Assembly: GCA_028285205.1 (NCBI GenBank)
Contig: JANQQA010000145.1
Location: forward strand, 1-49,837
Length of the DNA stretch: 49,837 bases
Source: Bythopirellula sp.
GTDB lineage: Bacteria; Planctomycetota; Planctomycetia; Pirellulales; Lacipirellulaceae
Direction: 5' to 3'
Position numbers and translations under genes: made by a program. Positions 1 to 9,641 of this stretch are shown here, piece by piece; the stretch's first letter is position 1; each line of letters begins with the position of its first letter. The notes beneath the pieces are model-generated. The model did not search any database. It was given only the letters and a program-made list of their open reading frames with translations, and was not told the DNA's origin.

Positions 1-1750
1 GAATCACCGAACGCGTGACGGTGAGTTCAAGGGCTGAGTGGATTGCCCCTCCGTCAGTTCCACTTCGATTTCTCACGAAAGCGCTTTCGGAAACCGATAG
101 GTCCGTGAATCTCTCCGAGTAAATCGCCCCGCCGCGACCGTTTTGAGTATGGTTGTCTTGAAAGAGGCTCCGCTGGACATCAATCGTTGCCGATGCCTCG
201 CTGCCAACCGCTCCACCGTCAACGCCAGCGCGATTGTTGGCGAACACGGTATCGGTGATCGTCAAGACCGAGCTGCTTTGGGCGGGCTGCACCCAGATTA
301 CACCCCCGCTGCCTTCTCGGCTCTCGTTGTTTTCGAAGCGCACATCTGCGATCATTGCATTGCTGCCCGCCAAGTAGATCGCTCCGCCATTAAGACTCGC
401 GAAGTTCGAGCCAACTTCGCTTTGCTCAATGGTGACCGAACTGCCTTCTGCCCAGATCGCTCCACCGGAGACAACGTTGCTGTTGTTATTTCTTTCAATC
501 GTGGTGTCGTGAATGTGCACGTTGGCGTTTGTAGCCAGGATTCCGCCACCGCGCAACGTGACATTGTTTTCGCTGATTTCGCTGCCCTCGATGGACAATG
601 TTCCATCCTCAACCCAGATCGCGCCCCCGCTCGTATCTTGCGCTCGGCCAAGATTGCGTAGCAGCGCGCTGTTGCGGATTGTTAATTCACCGCCGCTCTG
701 TGCGATCCCCATTCCCCGCGTGCCATCGAAGTTTACGATTCCGTTGTTACGAATTTCGCTGTCGTCGATTTCAGCCTGCACGCCCCGCAAGCGTAGGCCT
801 GCACCTGACCGGGTCGCGCCGTTGAACAGCAGAATACTTTCCCGAAGATCTAGCGAACCCCCGCTAGAGTAGATTCCTCCACCTTCCAGACCTAGATTGC
901 CGTCAATTCTCGAGTCGACGATGGTGGTCGCATCGTTGATGAAGCCAAGTCCGCCCCCGAATCCAGTAGCTTCGTTTTGCGTGACTTGGCTATTTACGAT
1001 CGTTGTGGTTGCGCCGCGGACCGACCACAGTCCGCCTCCGCCTCCGTCAGCCACGTTGCCGACGATCGTCGAGTCTTCAATCCTCAGGTCGGCACCGCTA
1101 AATAAGCGTATCGCCCCACCATTGGCTCCGCTGGCATTGTCTTCCAGGTGCACATTGCTGAGATTCACGCGCGCCCCGAGCATCAGCCCTCCTCCGTCGC
1201 GTCCCGCATAATTGTCGATGATCCTTACGTCCGAGAGCGCTAGATTAGTGAACGAGTGGATCGCGCCACCTTCGCCCGGCGTGTCCGCTCCCGTGAGCGC
1301 AACTCCGCTGATGGCTACATCGATCGAAGGTCCTCGGCCACTTGTAGCTAAGAAAATGCGACTGCCATCGCCATTGTTTTCGTCGGGGGTAGGATCACTT
1401 CCGCTCGCATCGATCGTAAGTATGCCGGAGCCTGGGCCAATCAACGAAAGTTCGTCTGAGATCACGATCTGACCCTCGGTGAGAACGATCGTGGCCGTAT
1501 CGTTGCCGCCTAGATCGAACACGATCTCATCGTGCCCCGGTACGGTGTTCGCTGCGAAGATCGCTTCGCGAAGCGATGTCCGTCCGTCGTTCAGGTCGAC
1601 GATGTCTTCAAACGTATTGACCGTGACGACTGCCAGCATGCGCCGATGTTCTAGGTTCTCGCAGCGAAGGATCCTACCTGCGCGCCATCCTCGGCGATCG
1701 TGAAGGGGCGAACCGGCTCGGTGCTTGGGTTTGAATCTTCTGGCGGCCAT
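1..1750 (-). CDS. Beta-helix surface protein with CSLREA domain (3' end outside window)
   Basis: About 583 codons are open from an ATG at 1750 to the window edge, so the C-terminus is missing. The start is fixed by AAGGAG (complement of 1758-1763) seven bases upstream. The basic N-terminus leads into LEHRRMLA (residues 33-40), which resembles the LEPR-xLL N-terminal signal of large exported planctomycete proteins, then SLREAIFAAN (from residue 59), the CSLREA motif. The rest is a ladder of short repeats of the kind N-x-A-x3-GGAI, with many Asn, Gly and Ile, typical of right-handed parallel beta-helices of the polymorphic outer membrane protein or choice-of-anchor type. It is probably exported and surface-bound; the ligand is unknown. 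It is divergent from the DUF1559 gene at 2058. The gene at 47929 has the same design. Confidence 0.85.
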   Translation of the reverse strand, partial: MAARRFKPKHRAGSPLHDRRGWRAGRILRCENLEHRRMLAVVTVNTFEDIVDLNDGRTSLREAIFAANTVPGHDEIVFDLGGNDTATIVLTEGQIVISDELSLIGPGSGILTIDASGSDPTPDENNGDGSRIFLATSGRGPSIDVAISGVALTGADTPGEGGAIHSFTNLALSDVRIIDNYAGRDGGGLMLGARVNLSNVHLEDNASGANGGAIRLFSGADLRIEDSTIVGNVADGGGGGLWSVRGATTTIVNSQVTQNEATGFGGGLGFINDATTIVDSRIDGNLGLEGGGIYSSGGSLDLRESILLFNGATRSGAGLRLRGVQAEIDDSEIRNNGIVNFDGTRGMGIAQSGGELTIRNSALLRNLGRAQDTSGGAIWVEDGTLSIEGSEISENNVTLRGGGILATNANVHIHDTTIERNNNSNVVSGGAIWAEGSSVTIEQSEVGSNFASLNGGAIYLAGSNAMIADVRFENNESREGSGGVIWVQPAQSSSVLTITDTVFANNRAGVDGGAVGSEASATIDVQRSLFQDNHTQNGRGGAIYSERFTDLSVSESAFVRNRSGTDGGAIHSALELTVTRSVI

Positions 1751-2057
1751 CGATCAACTCCTTGATTTTCTTTCGAACGTCTCTAGCCAAGGGACGAGTT
1801 GCCGCAAGCGAATGGCCCGCGCGACGACTCTGCTGCAACCCACATCCCGTTATGACCGCAAACCTCTCCGTACACCCCTCAAATCCAATACATCCGTAGC
1901 GGAAAAATCAGGCCTGAGAGCTATAATGATGCTAGGCAGAATTTGCTGGAAACTGACTACTCTTCGCGGGGTTTTGCATCGTACTTTGCGGTGTTAACTA
2001 ATTGGCCGAATCCTACTCAGCGACCATGTGATAAGTGCGCCTCGCAGCGGCCCCGCT
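1751..2057. other. Divergent intergenic region
   Basis: About 300 bases separate the beta-helix gene (minus) from the DUF1559 gene (plus). A TATAAT hexamer at 1922-1927 could be a plus-strand -10 box, but no good -35 hexamer lies 16-18 bases upstream. Short open frames here have no recognisable product. No RNA gene or long repeat was seen. Confidence 0.4.
1758..1763 (-). promoter_or_regulatory. Shine-Dalgarno site of the beta-helix gene
   Basis: The minus strand reads AAGGAG seven bases before the ATG at 1750. It is one of the few strong ribosome binding sites here and settles the start of a gene that is cut by the window edge. Confidence 0.7.
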
Positions 2058-3104
2058 ATGCAAAAGTTGAGCAACTCTCACCGCAGAACAATCCACCAGC
2101 CACTGCCAGGGTATGGTCTGCGCGGGCGCGTCTCGACGCGCGGCTTTACGCTTGTCGAGTTGCTGGTGGTGATTGCGATCATTGGGATCATGGTTCTGTT
2201 GCTGTTGCCGGCAATCCAGGCCGCGCGAGAGGCTTCGCGGCGGAGCAGCTGTAGCCAGTCGGTACGGCAGTTGGGAATGGCAGCGCTGCAATTCGAAACT
2301 GCTCGAGGCCACTTTCCCACCGCGAGCGAGGATGGGCTCAATCTCAGCCAGCACGCACGTTTGCTGCCCTACCTGGAGCAGCAGGCACTTTGGGAGCGTT
2401 TGCAGCTGCAAGCTGACCAGCAGCAAGACACTACTCAGCTGGAAACACTGGCCATCTTTCTATGCCCGTCTGATCCCGCGGAGGCAACATTCGATCAGAT
2501 CGCGCGAAATAACTTTCGCGCCAATTCCGGGACAAACCTTGGCCGCTGGGATCAGATTCTCATGCAAGAAGACAATGACGGAGTTTTCGTCGCAGGTTTT
2601 GAAGTACGCACCGAGCAAATCACCAGCGGCTTGTCGAAGACCGCGCTATTCTCAGAAATGGCAATGGGTGACGACCAACCAGATCAGGTCAGTCAATTCG
2701 GGGACTGGTTCTTCGCATCTGGAGGGCGAAACGCGGATCAGTTCTTTTTGAACTGCAGCAGGATCCAACCGTCGGCGGCAATTGGACAGGGAGCGCAGTT
2801 CAGCCTCTCGGGTCGGAGTTGGGCGCTGGCCACACTCAACAACTCCAGATACAACCATCTCATGCCACCAAACACCCACAGTTGCATGACCGGCAGTAGG
2901 CGGTCGACAGATGGACCGGCTGCGGACAGGGCGGTGTTGAATCAGGGCGCCGCAGGTACAGCCACCAGTTGGCACAACGGTGGGGTGAACGTCGTCTACG
3001 CGGACGGACACGTGGAGTTTGTCAGCGAGGAGATAAGCGTCATGGTCTGGCGCGGAATCGGCTCGCGAAGCTCAGAAGATGCAGCTGCAGTCGGACGGAA
3101 TTGA
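2058..3104 (+). CDS. DUF1559 domain protein (type II pseudopilin-like)
   Basis: A 348-residue protein with an N-terminal type IV pilin/pseudopilin methylation motif, [15 protein letters not shown], running into a hydrophobic helix. It is followed by the DUF1559 signature AAREASRR, and ends with the H-X9-DG element ([12 protein letters not shown]). The prepilin peptidase would cut after the Gly of RGFTLVE. DUF1559 proteins are greatly expanded in planctomycetes; their role is thought to be pseudopilin- or envelope-related but is not settled. A GTG at 2028 would add ten residues. The ATG at 2058 is preferred because it gives a short basic leader, although neither start has a clear ribosome site. 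It converges on the kinase gene with an 11-base gap. Confidence 0.85.
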   Translation: MQKLSNSHRRTIHQPLPGYGLRGRVSTRGFTLVELLVVIAIIGIMVLLLLPAIQAAREASRRSSCSQSVRQLGMAALQFETARGHFPTASEDGLNLSQHARLLPYLEQQALWERLQLQADQQQDTTQLETLAIFLCPSDPAEATFDQIARNNFRANSGTNLGRWDQILMQEDNDGVFVAGFEVRTEQITSGLSKTALFSEMAMGDDQPDQVSQFGDWFFASGGRNADQFFLNCSRIQPSAAIGQGAQFSLSGRSWALATLNNSRYNHLMPPNTHSCMTGSRRSTDGPAADRAVLNQGAAGTATSWHNGGVNVVYADGHVEFVSEEISVMVWRGIGSRSSEDAAAVGRN

Positions 3105-3115
3105 TCTAACTCCGC

Positions 3116-4768
3116 TCAGTTTGCCTCGTCTTGCACCGCCTGGAGCCGACCTAGCGCGGTGAGAAGCTGCGTCCGAAACTCTGGCTCCGTCGAATCTTCC
3201 AAGAGTGCTTGCAAGACACCAATAGCCTTTTCGCGTTTTTCAGCGCCTTCAGGATAGCGCTGGGTGTTGATCCAATCGTTTCGAATCAGGATCTCCACAC
3301 AACGCCGCTGTTCCGGTACGTACTTGCTCTCCAACATTTGCGTTTCCAGATAAACCAGGTCCCGATCGAGGTAGGTCATCTCCTTCGGATCCGCAATGAT
3401 CAGCTCCGCCAGCAGCTCACGCCGCTCGGCGTTCTTGATTTCCAGTTCCAGTTGCAATTGTTGGACGACGTTCTCGTTTTGCTGGCTCTCGGCCAGGCGC
3501 AGACCCCAAGACCAGGCGCCAAAAACAGTCGCCGCGAGAATTGCGGCAAATGCGATCGTCGGCCGAGGATTCCTGCGAATCCACCGCACGGCGCGCTCGA
3601 CAAACGAGACTCTTCGACTGTGAATCGGACGTCCCGACTCAATCCGCGCCAGCTCGTCCGCCAATTCGCCGCACGAAGTGAGTCGGTCGGCAGGTCGTTT
3701 CTGTAGACAGCGGTCGATCACAATTTCGAGATCTTTGGGAACATTCGCTCGCAGCAGCCCGGGACGCCGGTAGGCGGCATCGCAAATGTTGCTGCACAGG
3801 TGCAGGTCGGTGGCTCCCTGAAACGGCAACTCGCCGGTTAGCAATTCATACAGCACAACGCCCAAGCTCCACAGATCGGTCCGTTCACCGATGAGTTCCT
3901 GTGCACCCGTTGCTTGTTCCGGACTCATGTAGTCGAGCGTTCCGATGCGCGCTGCTAATGAGCGCGTGGCATCGGCACCCACCGCCAATGCCAGACCAAA
4001 GTCGGTCAGCACCGGCTGATTCTCGCCGGTGATCAAGATGTTGGAGGGTTTGATGTCTCGATGGATAATGCCCTGCTGGTGGGCATATTGAACGGCCATC
4101 GCCAGCTGGCGAACGAAGGCAACGATTTCTAATGGGCTCTTGCGGGTGAATTCGTCTAGCCGCAGTTTGAGGTTGTCGCCATCGACAAGTTGGTAGGCGA
4201 TGTAGGTGACCCCGGCCGTATTACCCGAATCCCACACCCGCGCGATATTCGGATGATCAAGCGAGCCCGCTGCCTTGGCCTCGCGGAAGAACTCCTCCAA
4301 CTCTCGCCCAACGAGTTGATGTGCAAACCGAGGGACCTTCAGCGCAACCTGCCGCTGATGCCGCGTGTCCCAAGCTCGAAAGACGAGCCCAAAACCGCCG
4401 TCGCCGATCTTCTCCAGTTGCTGAAAATGTCCTAGCGAATTCGCGGAGAGCGTTAGCGAATGATTGCCAGCCTCCCCGACGCCCAGCACGCTTTCGACCA
4501 CGGCGCTGCTGTTGGGGAAGCGATCGAGTAGTTCGCGACGAAGCTGCTCGGTGTCGGAGGCGCGCTCGCGCCAGTGCGTCTCGATCCTCAGCAGTTCGCG
4601 CAAGAGTACGGACCGCAGCGGGTCTTGGATACCTTGCAGATAGTCATCAATTTTTGGCCAGCTCTGCTGTTGCCAGGCAGATTCGAAATCGTCGCAGAGC
4701 TGATCCAATTGTTGCCGCTGAGCGGCAGTGAGCGTCGCTTCGTCCAGGGTGCTGGATTCTTCCGTCAC
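3116..4768 (-). CDS. Membrane-anchored serine/threonine protein kinase
   Basis: A 550-residue Hanks-type kinase. Visible elements are the Gly-rich loop GDGGFG (122-127), the ATP lysine in VALK (K144), the catalytic loop HRDIKPSN (236-243), DFG (256-258) and the activation-segment end YMSPEQ (280-285). All are intact, so it should be active. Residues 1-110 are a helical extension common in planctomycete kinases. One transmembrane helix (about 401-421) follows the kinase domain, with a roughly 125-residue helical, charged tail beyond it. The ATG overlaps the stop of the upstream sigma factor by four bases, so the two are translationally coupled. A sigma/kinase pair of this sort suggests phosphorylation-controlled ECF signalling, which is inference. 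Confidence 0.92.
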   Translation of the reverse strand: MTEESSTLDEATLTAAQRQQLDQLCDDFESAWQQQSWPKIDDYLQGIQDPLRSVLLRELLRIETHWRERASDTEQLRRELLDRFPNSSAVVESVLGVGEAGNHSLTLSANSLGHFQQLEKIGDGGFGLVFRAWDTRHQRQVALKVPRFAHQLVGRELEEFFREAKAAGSLDHPNIARVWDSGNTAGVTYIAYQLVDGDNLKLRLDEFTRKSPLEIVAFVRQLAMAVQYAHQQGIIHRDIKPSNILITGENQPVLTDFGLALAVGADATRSLAARIGTLDYMSPEQATGAQELIGERTDLWSLGVVLYELLTGELPFQGATDLHLCSNICDAAYRRPGLLRANVPKDLEIVIDRCLQKRPADRLTSCGELADELARIESGRPIHSRRVSFVERAVRWIRRNPRPTIAFAAILAATVFGAWSWGLRLAESQQNENVVQQLQLELEIKNAERRELLAELIIADPKEMTYLDRDLVYLETQMLESKYVPEQRRCVEILIRNDWINTQRYPEGAEKREKAIGVLQALLEDSTEPEFRTQLLTALGRLQAVQDEAN

Positions 4769-5406
4769 TGCGCTGCCAACTCTGAGGGATAGTCGTCGGA
4801 CAATTGTTCGCGGATTCGGCGTCTTTTGCGTTCTACGGTGGCAATCGACAATTGCATCTGCTCGGCGATTTCCTCATTGGTGAGCCCTTCGTAGCGAAGC
4901 ACTAGTATGGTCCGCAGATCAGAATCGGAAAGCTTGTCCAGCAACTTTTGAATCTGCTCAGTTGCGATCTCTCTGGTGGAGGGAGTCTCTTGCTCGCCCT
5001 GAAACCGATCGAAACCGCCGTTGCGACGACTATCCATCGGCGAAAAAATCGAATTTCCGCGGATCCGCCCTCCGCCACGTTTCTGGGCCGTCTGACGTCG
5101 AATCGCATCGACGACCCGATCTCTGGTCAGCTGCGTTAAGATGAGCAACAGACCCGAGGACTCGCGAATCTGCGCGAATTCGCCCTGCTGTGCGCGAGCG
5201 TGAAATGACTGCAAGACGTCGTTGGCGATCGCGTACTCATCGATCACGCGAAGCGGAAAACTGCCAAAACGTCGGCGAGCAATCGCGGCTAGCTTTTCGT
5301 AGTAAAGCGTGCAGAGCGACTCCACCGCATCGGGCTCGTTGGCCTCGAGCTTGGCGAAATAGTTGGCGATATGTTCTGAATCACTCAGCAAATCACGGTT
5401 CCACAA
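4765..5406 (-). CDS. ECF-type RNA polymerase sigma factor
   Basis: A 213-residue sigma-70-family protein. Region 2 lies in the N-terminal half. A linker holds a Gly/Arg-rich stretch. Region 4 has a clear helix-turn-helix (about residues 165-195, NEEIAEQMQLSIATVERKRR). The size and DLR-x-ILVLRYEG-x-TNEEIA pattern match the planctomycete ECF group found next to Ser/Thr kinases. No ATG fits. An in-frame TGA lies two codons upstream of the TTG at 5406, so the start is that TTG or the TTG five codons later. It overlaps the kinase by four bases. No anti-sigma gene is adjacent, so control may run through the kinase. Confidence 0.88.
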   Translation of the reverse strand: MWNRDLLSDSEHIANYFAKLEANEPDAVESLCTLYYEKLAAIARRRFGSFPLRVIDEYAIANDVLQSFHARAQQGEFAQIRESSGLLLILTQLTRDRVVDAIRRQTAQKRGGGRIRGNSIFSPMDSRRNGGFDRFQGEQETPSTREIATEQIQKLLDKLSDSDLRTILVLRYEGLTNEEIAEQMQLSIATVERKRRRIREQLSDDYPSELAAQ

Positions 5407-5515
5407 ACACCCTCAGACCGGGAAAATGACGATCTTTCCAGTATAGCAAGAAATCGAAACCTGAAACGCAGCCAATCAAATTCTTCGCAGTCGCCGTAAA
5501 TGTTGCGGCAAGATA

Positions 5516-6976
5516 CTAGGACAAGATTTCGTGCACTACGTGCCCGTGTACGTCGGTCAGGCGGAAATGCCTACCCTGGAACTTGAAGGTCAGTAGCTCG
5601 TGGTCGATGCCCAGTTGCGATAGCACGGTCGCCTGCAGGTCGTGGATGTGCACCTTATCTTTCACGATGTTGTATCCAAATTCATCTGTCTGACCATAGG
5701 TGAAGCCCGGTTTCACCCCTCCGCCAGCCATCCAGATCGTAAAACAATTCGGGTGGTGATCACGTCCGTGGGTGCGCTGATTATTGATATCGCCTTGTCC
5801 GTAGGGGGTACGGCCAAATTCGCCGCCCCAAATTACCAACGTGTCTTCGAGCATCCCGCGTTGCTTCAGATCTTTGACCAGCGCTGCTGAGGCTTGGTCT
5901 GTATCGTAGCATTGTTGTTCTAGTTGGGTTGGCAAGTTCGTATGCTGATCCCAGCCCGAGTGCAAGAGCTGGATGAATCGCACGTCCTGCTCCGCCAAAC
6001 GACGGGCCATTAGGCAATTGAACGCAAAGGTCCCGGGTTGTGTACAATCGGGTCCGTACATATCGAGCACACTTTGCGGCTCGTCACTCAGATCGGTCAA
6101 GGCGGGCACCGACGTCTGCATGCGATAGGCCATCTCGTACTGAGCAATGCGGGTAAGCGTTTCGGAGTCTCCGCTTGCTTCGTACTGCAGACGGTTCATC
6201 TCGCCAATCGTATCGAGAATCTTCCGTCGCGTAGCGGCCTTCATGCCCTGTGGATTCGATAAGTAAAGCACTGGATCGCCGCCGCTGCGAAACTTGACAC
6301 CTTGATGTTTGGTGGGCAGGAATCCACTTCCCCAATAGTAATCGTAAAACAACTGCCCACAGCTTCCCTCGCGGTCGCGCGACGTCATCACGCAGAAGGT
6401 CGGCAGATCTTCGTTCGCGCTTCCCAGGCCGTAGGAAAGCCAGGCGCCCATACTTGGTCGCCCCGGCTGCTCGCCGCCAGTGAGCAGAAAGGTCATCGCC
6501 GGCGCGTGATTCACGGACTCGGTCCGCATCGATTTTACAAAGCACAGATCATCGACGATGCTCGCGGTGTGCGGCAGGAAATCCGTCACGGATGCGCCGC
6601 AGTCGCCGTGTTTCCGAATCGGGACTCGCGCTCCCAGGCACGGCTGGCCCTTACCGGCCGTCATCGTAGAACTCTGCTGCCCCATGTGAATCGAGGCGGG
6701 GATCTCCTCGCCGCGCAACTTGGCCAACAGCGGCTTGTGATCGAACAGATCCACATGGGATGGCGCCCCCGATTGCATCAGGTAGATGACACGCTTTACG
6801 CGCGGCGTGTGGTGCGGCAGTCCAGCAAGTCCACCTGCGTTCGCCCCAGCGGCCAGTGTGTTCGACGCACCAGTAAGCTGGAAAAACGCAGCCATTCCCA
6901 GCCCTAAACTCGACCGGCCGAGGAATTGGCGCCGTGATTCCAGAGCCAATCTTTTGTGTTGCGGTGAATCAAACAT
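5516..6976 (-). CDS. DUF1501 domain protein, Tat-exported
   Basis: A 486-residue DUF1501 protein (alkaline phosphatase/sulfatase-like fold). The N-terminus has a twin-arginine signal, SRRQFLGRSSLGLGMAAFF, ending near the Ala-rich stretch at about residue 45. Motifs typical of the family are visible: the MQSGAPSHVDLFDHKP block and, near the C-terminus, WGGEFGRTPYGQG and GRDHHPNCFT. The gene follows the DUF1549/DUF1553 gene by 33 bases. That order is very common in planctomycetes, where the two are thought to act together in the periplasm. The exact substrate is unknown. The protein looks complete. Confidence 0.92.
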   Translation of the reverse strand: MFDSPQHKRLALESRRQFLGRSSLGLGMAAFFQLTGASNTLAAGANAGGLAGLPHHTPRVKRVIYLMQSGAPSHVDLFDHKPLLAKLRGEEIPASIHMGQQSSTMTAGKGQPCLGARVPIRKHGDCGASVTDFLPHTASIVDDLCFVKSMRTESVNHAPAMTFLLTGGEQPGRPSMGAWLSYGLGSANEDLPTFCVMTSRDREGSCGQLFYDYYWGSGFLPTKHQGVKFRSGGDPVLYLSNPQGMKAATRRKILDTIGEMNRLQYEASGDSETLTRIAQYEMAYRMQTSVPALTDLSDEPQSVLDMYGPDCTQPGTFAFNCLMARRLAEQDVRFIQLLHSGWDQHTNLPTQLEQQCYDTDQASAALVKDLKQRGMLEDTLVIWGGEFGRTPYGQGDINNQRTHGRDHHPNCFTIWMAGGGVKPGFTYGQTDEFGYNIVKDKVHIHDLQATVLSQLGIDHELLTFKFQGRHFRLTDVHGHVVHEILS

Positions 6977-7009
6977 TGATGAACATTGCCTGCGTTTGAC
7001 TTCGCTGGT

Positions 7010-9421
7010 TTATCCCTTTGTGACCACTTCATCGAGATTAAGAATCGCGTTCATCACGCATGTATACGCAGCGAGTTCTGCCTCGTCGAACTGCTCTTCT
7101 CGCGGGTGCTCTCCAACAGCGAGCAGAGTCTTGGCCGCCTCCGGATCCTCCTGGAAGTCTCGAAGAAAGTCGCGATACGCTGCTCGAAGTTTGTGCGACT
7201 CGACCTCTGTGGCATGACGCGATGTAGCGAGGCGGAAGGCAAGTTGAATGCGTGCCTCCGTATTGTTCGCTGCAGACATGACGCGCTGGGCGAGCACCCG
7301 CGCCGCTTCGACATACGTCACGTCATTCAGTGTCGTGAGCGCATGCAGCGGGGTATTCGTCAGCGACGGTCGAACCGTGCACATCTGCCGAGCCGGGTTG
7401 TCGAACAATACCGTCGGGCCCACGGACCGCCGCCAAAAGATATAGACGCTCCGACGGTACAACTCTTCACCCTGCCCTTGCTTGTACTTGATCTTTCCCA
7501 AGCTGAAGTCCGACCACACGCCCAGCGGCTGATAGGGCATTACGCCAGGTCCGCCAATCTTGTTGACCAACAAGCCGCTCACCGCCAAGGCCTGATCTCG
7601 CAACGCTTGCGCCGAGAGTCGAAATCGCGGTCCACGCGCGAGCAGTCGATTTTGCGGATCACTCTGGACTAACTCGGCACTCGCCTGAGAACTTTGCTGA
7701 TACGTCGCCGAGAGGACGATGAGCTTGTGCAGATGTTTGACATTCCAGCCTGACTGAATGAACTCAGTGGCGAGCCAATCAAGTAGCTTCGGATGACTGG
7801 GAAGATCGCCCTGCACACCGAAATCTTCGCTCGTTTTTACAATGCCGGTGCCGAAGAAGTGTTGCCAATAGCGATTCACCGTCACGCGCGCGGTCAGAGG
7901 ATGGTCGGGCCGCATCAGCCAACGCGCTAACGTCAGACGGTTTTTCGACGCACCGTCGACAAGCGGTGGCAAACAGCCAAATACATCGGGGTGAATCTGC
8001 TCACTCTCATCAGGATTATTCCAGATGCCGCGTACAAGGCGAAAAGTGTTGCGAGGCTGTTTGCGTTCTCGCATCACCATCGTGTAGAGCTGCTTGCCTT
8101 CGATTGCTTCGATCGATTTAGTGAGCTGCTCAATTTGTTCACGAAAGGGTGCCTCGCGGTCGAGCTGCGCTTGCTGCGCGCTGGTCGGTTGTTCGCTTGC
8201 GGTGCCGGCAGCGGGCACTTTGCGAAGCGCGGCGATTTCATCCTCCACGCGGGCAATCTCTTTGCGAAGTCTCGCTATTTCCTCGCGCTGCTCGTCTGTG
8301 GGCAGAGCCATCACCGGTTTGGCGTTTCCCCCCGCGTCGACGCCGCCGTGCTCGTCAATCGTGTTGAAGTACGCGTAGAGCTGATAGAACTCTTTTTGGC
8401 TGACCGTGTCGTACTTGTGATCGTGGCAGCGCGCACAGCCAACCGTGAGGCCCATCCAAACCGTGCCGGTGGTTTCCGCACGATCGACCACATACTCGAC
8501 CCGCGACTCCTCCGCGTTACGCCCACCTTCACCGTTGAGAGCATGATTGCGATGAAACCCCGTGGCGATGAGCTGATCTTGCGTCGGATTCTCCAACAGA
8601 TCCCCTGCCAGTTGGTTGATCGTGAACTCGTCGAACGGCATGTTGTCGTTCATCGCTCGGATCACCCAATCGCGCCATGGCCACATCGTACGGGTGCGGT
8701 CTTGCTGATAGCCGTTGGTGTCCGCGTAACGCGCCGCGGCCAGCCAAGCTAGCGCCATGTGTTCACCGTATCGCGGCGAAGCAAGCAGGCGATCCACGAC
8801 ACGCTCGTAAGCCTCGGGCGACTCGTCGGCCAAAAAATCGTCGACTTCTTCGAGCGTCGGCGGCAGGCCGGTGAGATCAAGCGTTACGCGCCGAATCAGC
8901 GTCTCACGACTCGCCCTCGGCGACGGCACCAAATTACGCGATTCCAGCCGAGCCAGTGTGAAATAGTCGATACCCACTCGCGGCCAGTCCGCTTCTCGGA
9001 CTTCCGGATAACCTTCGCGTTTTGGCGGGACAAACGACCAGTGCTTTTCCCAAGCCGCGCCACTGGCGACCCAACGCCTCAAGACTTCGATTTGCTGCGG
9101 CGCGAGTTGCTGCTTCTCGTCGGGCGGAGGCATACGCTCATCGGGGTCATCACTGGCAATACGACGAATGAACTCACTCGAATCCAAATCCCCAGGCACA
9201 ATGACGTACTCTTTGGCAGCCTCCTCCTGGTCCAACCGCAAATCAGCTGCTCGTTGAGCTTCGTCTGGTCCGTGGCAGTGATAGCAGGTATTCGACAGAA
9301 TCGGACGTACGTCGGCGTTGAAGTCCGGTGCCTGAATGTCGGCGGCTTGGCAGCACAGAACCTGAGCGCACAGGAGTATCAAGCCACCGGCAGCTCGAGA
9401 TGTTGGTACTCGCAAACGCAT
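7010..9421 (-). CDS. PSCyt1/DUF1549/DUF1553 c-type cytochrome
   Basis: An exported protein of 803 residues. A signal peptide occupies residues 1-26. The planctomycete cytochrome domain carries a haem motif CYHCH (46-50) and a distal MPPP about 50 residues on. DUF1549 follows, with RYADTNGYQQD and a second CxxCH (CARCHDHKYD, near residue 330). DUF1553 makes up the C-terminal third (LTARVTVNRYWQHFFG). A coiled, Glu-rich segment links DUF1549 and DUF1553. The frame opens with a TTG at 9490. The ATG at 9421 is preferred because it begins directly with the signal peptide. Proteins of this class are thought to be redox components of periplasmic polysaccharide or organic-acid breakdown, but the reaction is not established. 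Confidence 0.9.
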   Translation of the reverse strand: MRLRVPTSRAAGGLILLCAQVLCCQAADIQAPDFNADVRPILSNTCYHCHGPDEAQRAADLRLDQEEAAKEYVIVPGDLDSSEFIRRIASDDPDERMPPPDEKQQLAPQQIEVLRRWVASGAAWEKHWSFVPPKREGYPEVREADWPRVGIDYFTLARLESRNLVPSPRASRETLIRRVTLDLTGLPPTLEEVDDFLADESPEAYERVVDRLLASPRYGEHMALAWLAAARYADTNGYQQDRTRTMWPWRDWVIRAMNDNMPFDEFTINQLAGDLLENPTQDQLIATGFHRNHALNGEGGRNAEESRVEYVVDRAETTGTVWMGLTVGCARCHDHKYDTVSQKEFYQLYAYFNTIDEHGGVDAGGNAKPVMALPTDEQREEIARLRKEIARVEDEIAALRKVPAAGTASEQPTSAQQAQLDREAPFREQIEQLTKSIEAIEGKQLYTMVMRERKQPRNTFRLVRGIWNNPDESEQIHPDVFGCLPPLVDGASKNRLTLARWLMRPDHPLTARVTVNRYWQHFFGTGIVKTSEDFGVQGDLPSHPKLLDWLATEFIQSGWNVKHLHKLIVLSATYQQSSQASAELVQSDPQNRLLARGPRFRLSAQALRDQALAVSGLLVNKIGGPGVMPYQPLGVWSDFSLGKIKYKQGQGEELYRRSVYIFWRRSVGPTVLFDNPARQMCTVRPSLTNTPLHALTTLNDVTYVEAARVLAQRVMSAANNTEARIQLAFRLATSRHATEVESHKLRAAYRDFLRDFQEDPEAAKTLLAVGEHPREEQFDEAELAAYTCVMNAILNLDEVVTKG

Positions 9422-9641
9422 CTTTGTCGAGGAATCCGAAGTGGAAGCGGCTGCGGATTGGGCCAGTCGTGACAGTGTGTGCCGACTCAAACGCTTATCG
9501 CCCTATTGTCCCATCGTCGGTCGAATGGTTCAAGCAGCCCGGTGGCTGCAAGTAGTGTGAATCGATATGACCCGAGAGTTGGGAAGACATGTTCATCAGG
9601 ACAGAGCGGAAGCGGCCGTGAGTGTCGTTGCCGCGGACGAG

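Noticed and set aside
143-1472. Several plus-strand open frames in the first 1.5 kb
   Set aside because: They are shadows of the minus-strand beta-helix gene, which has a strong ribosome site and clear repeats throughout.
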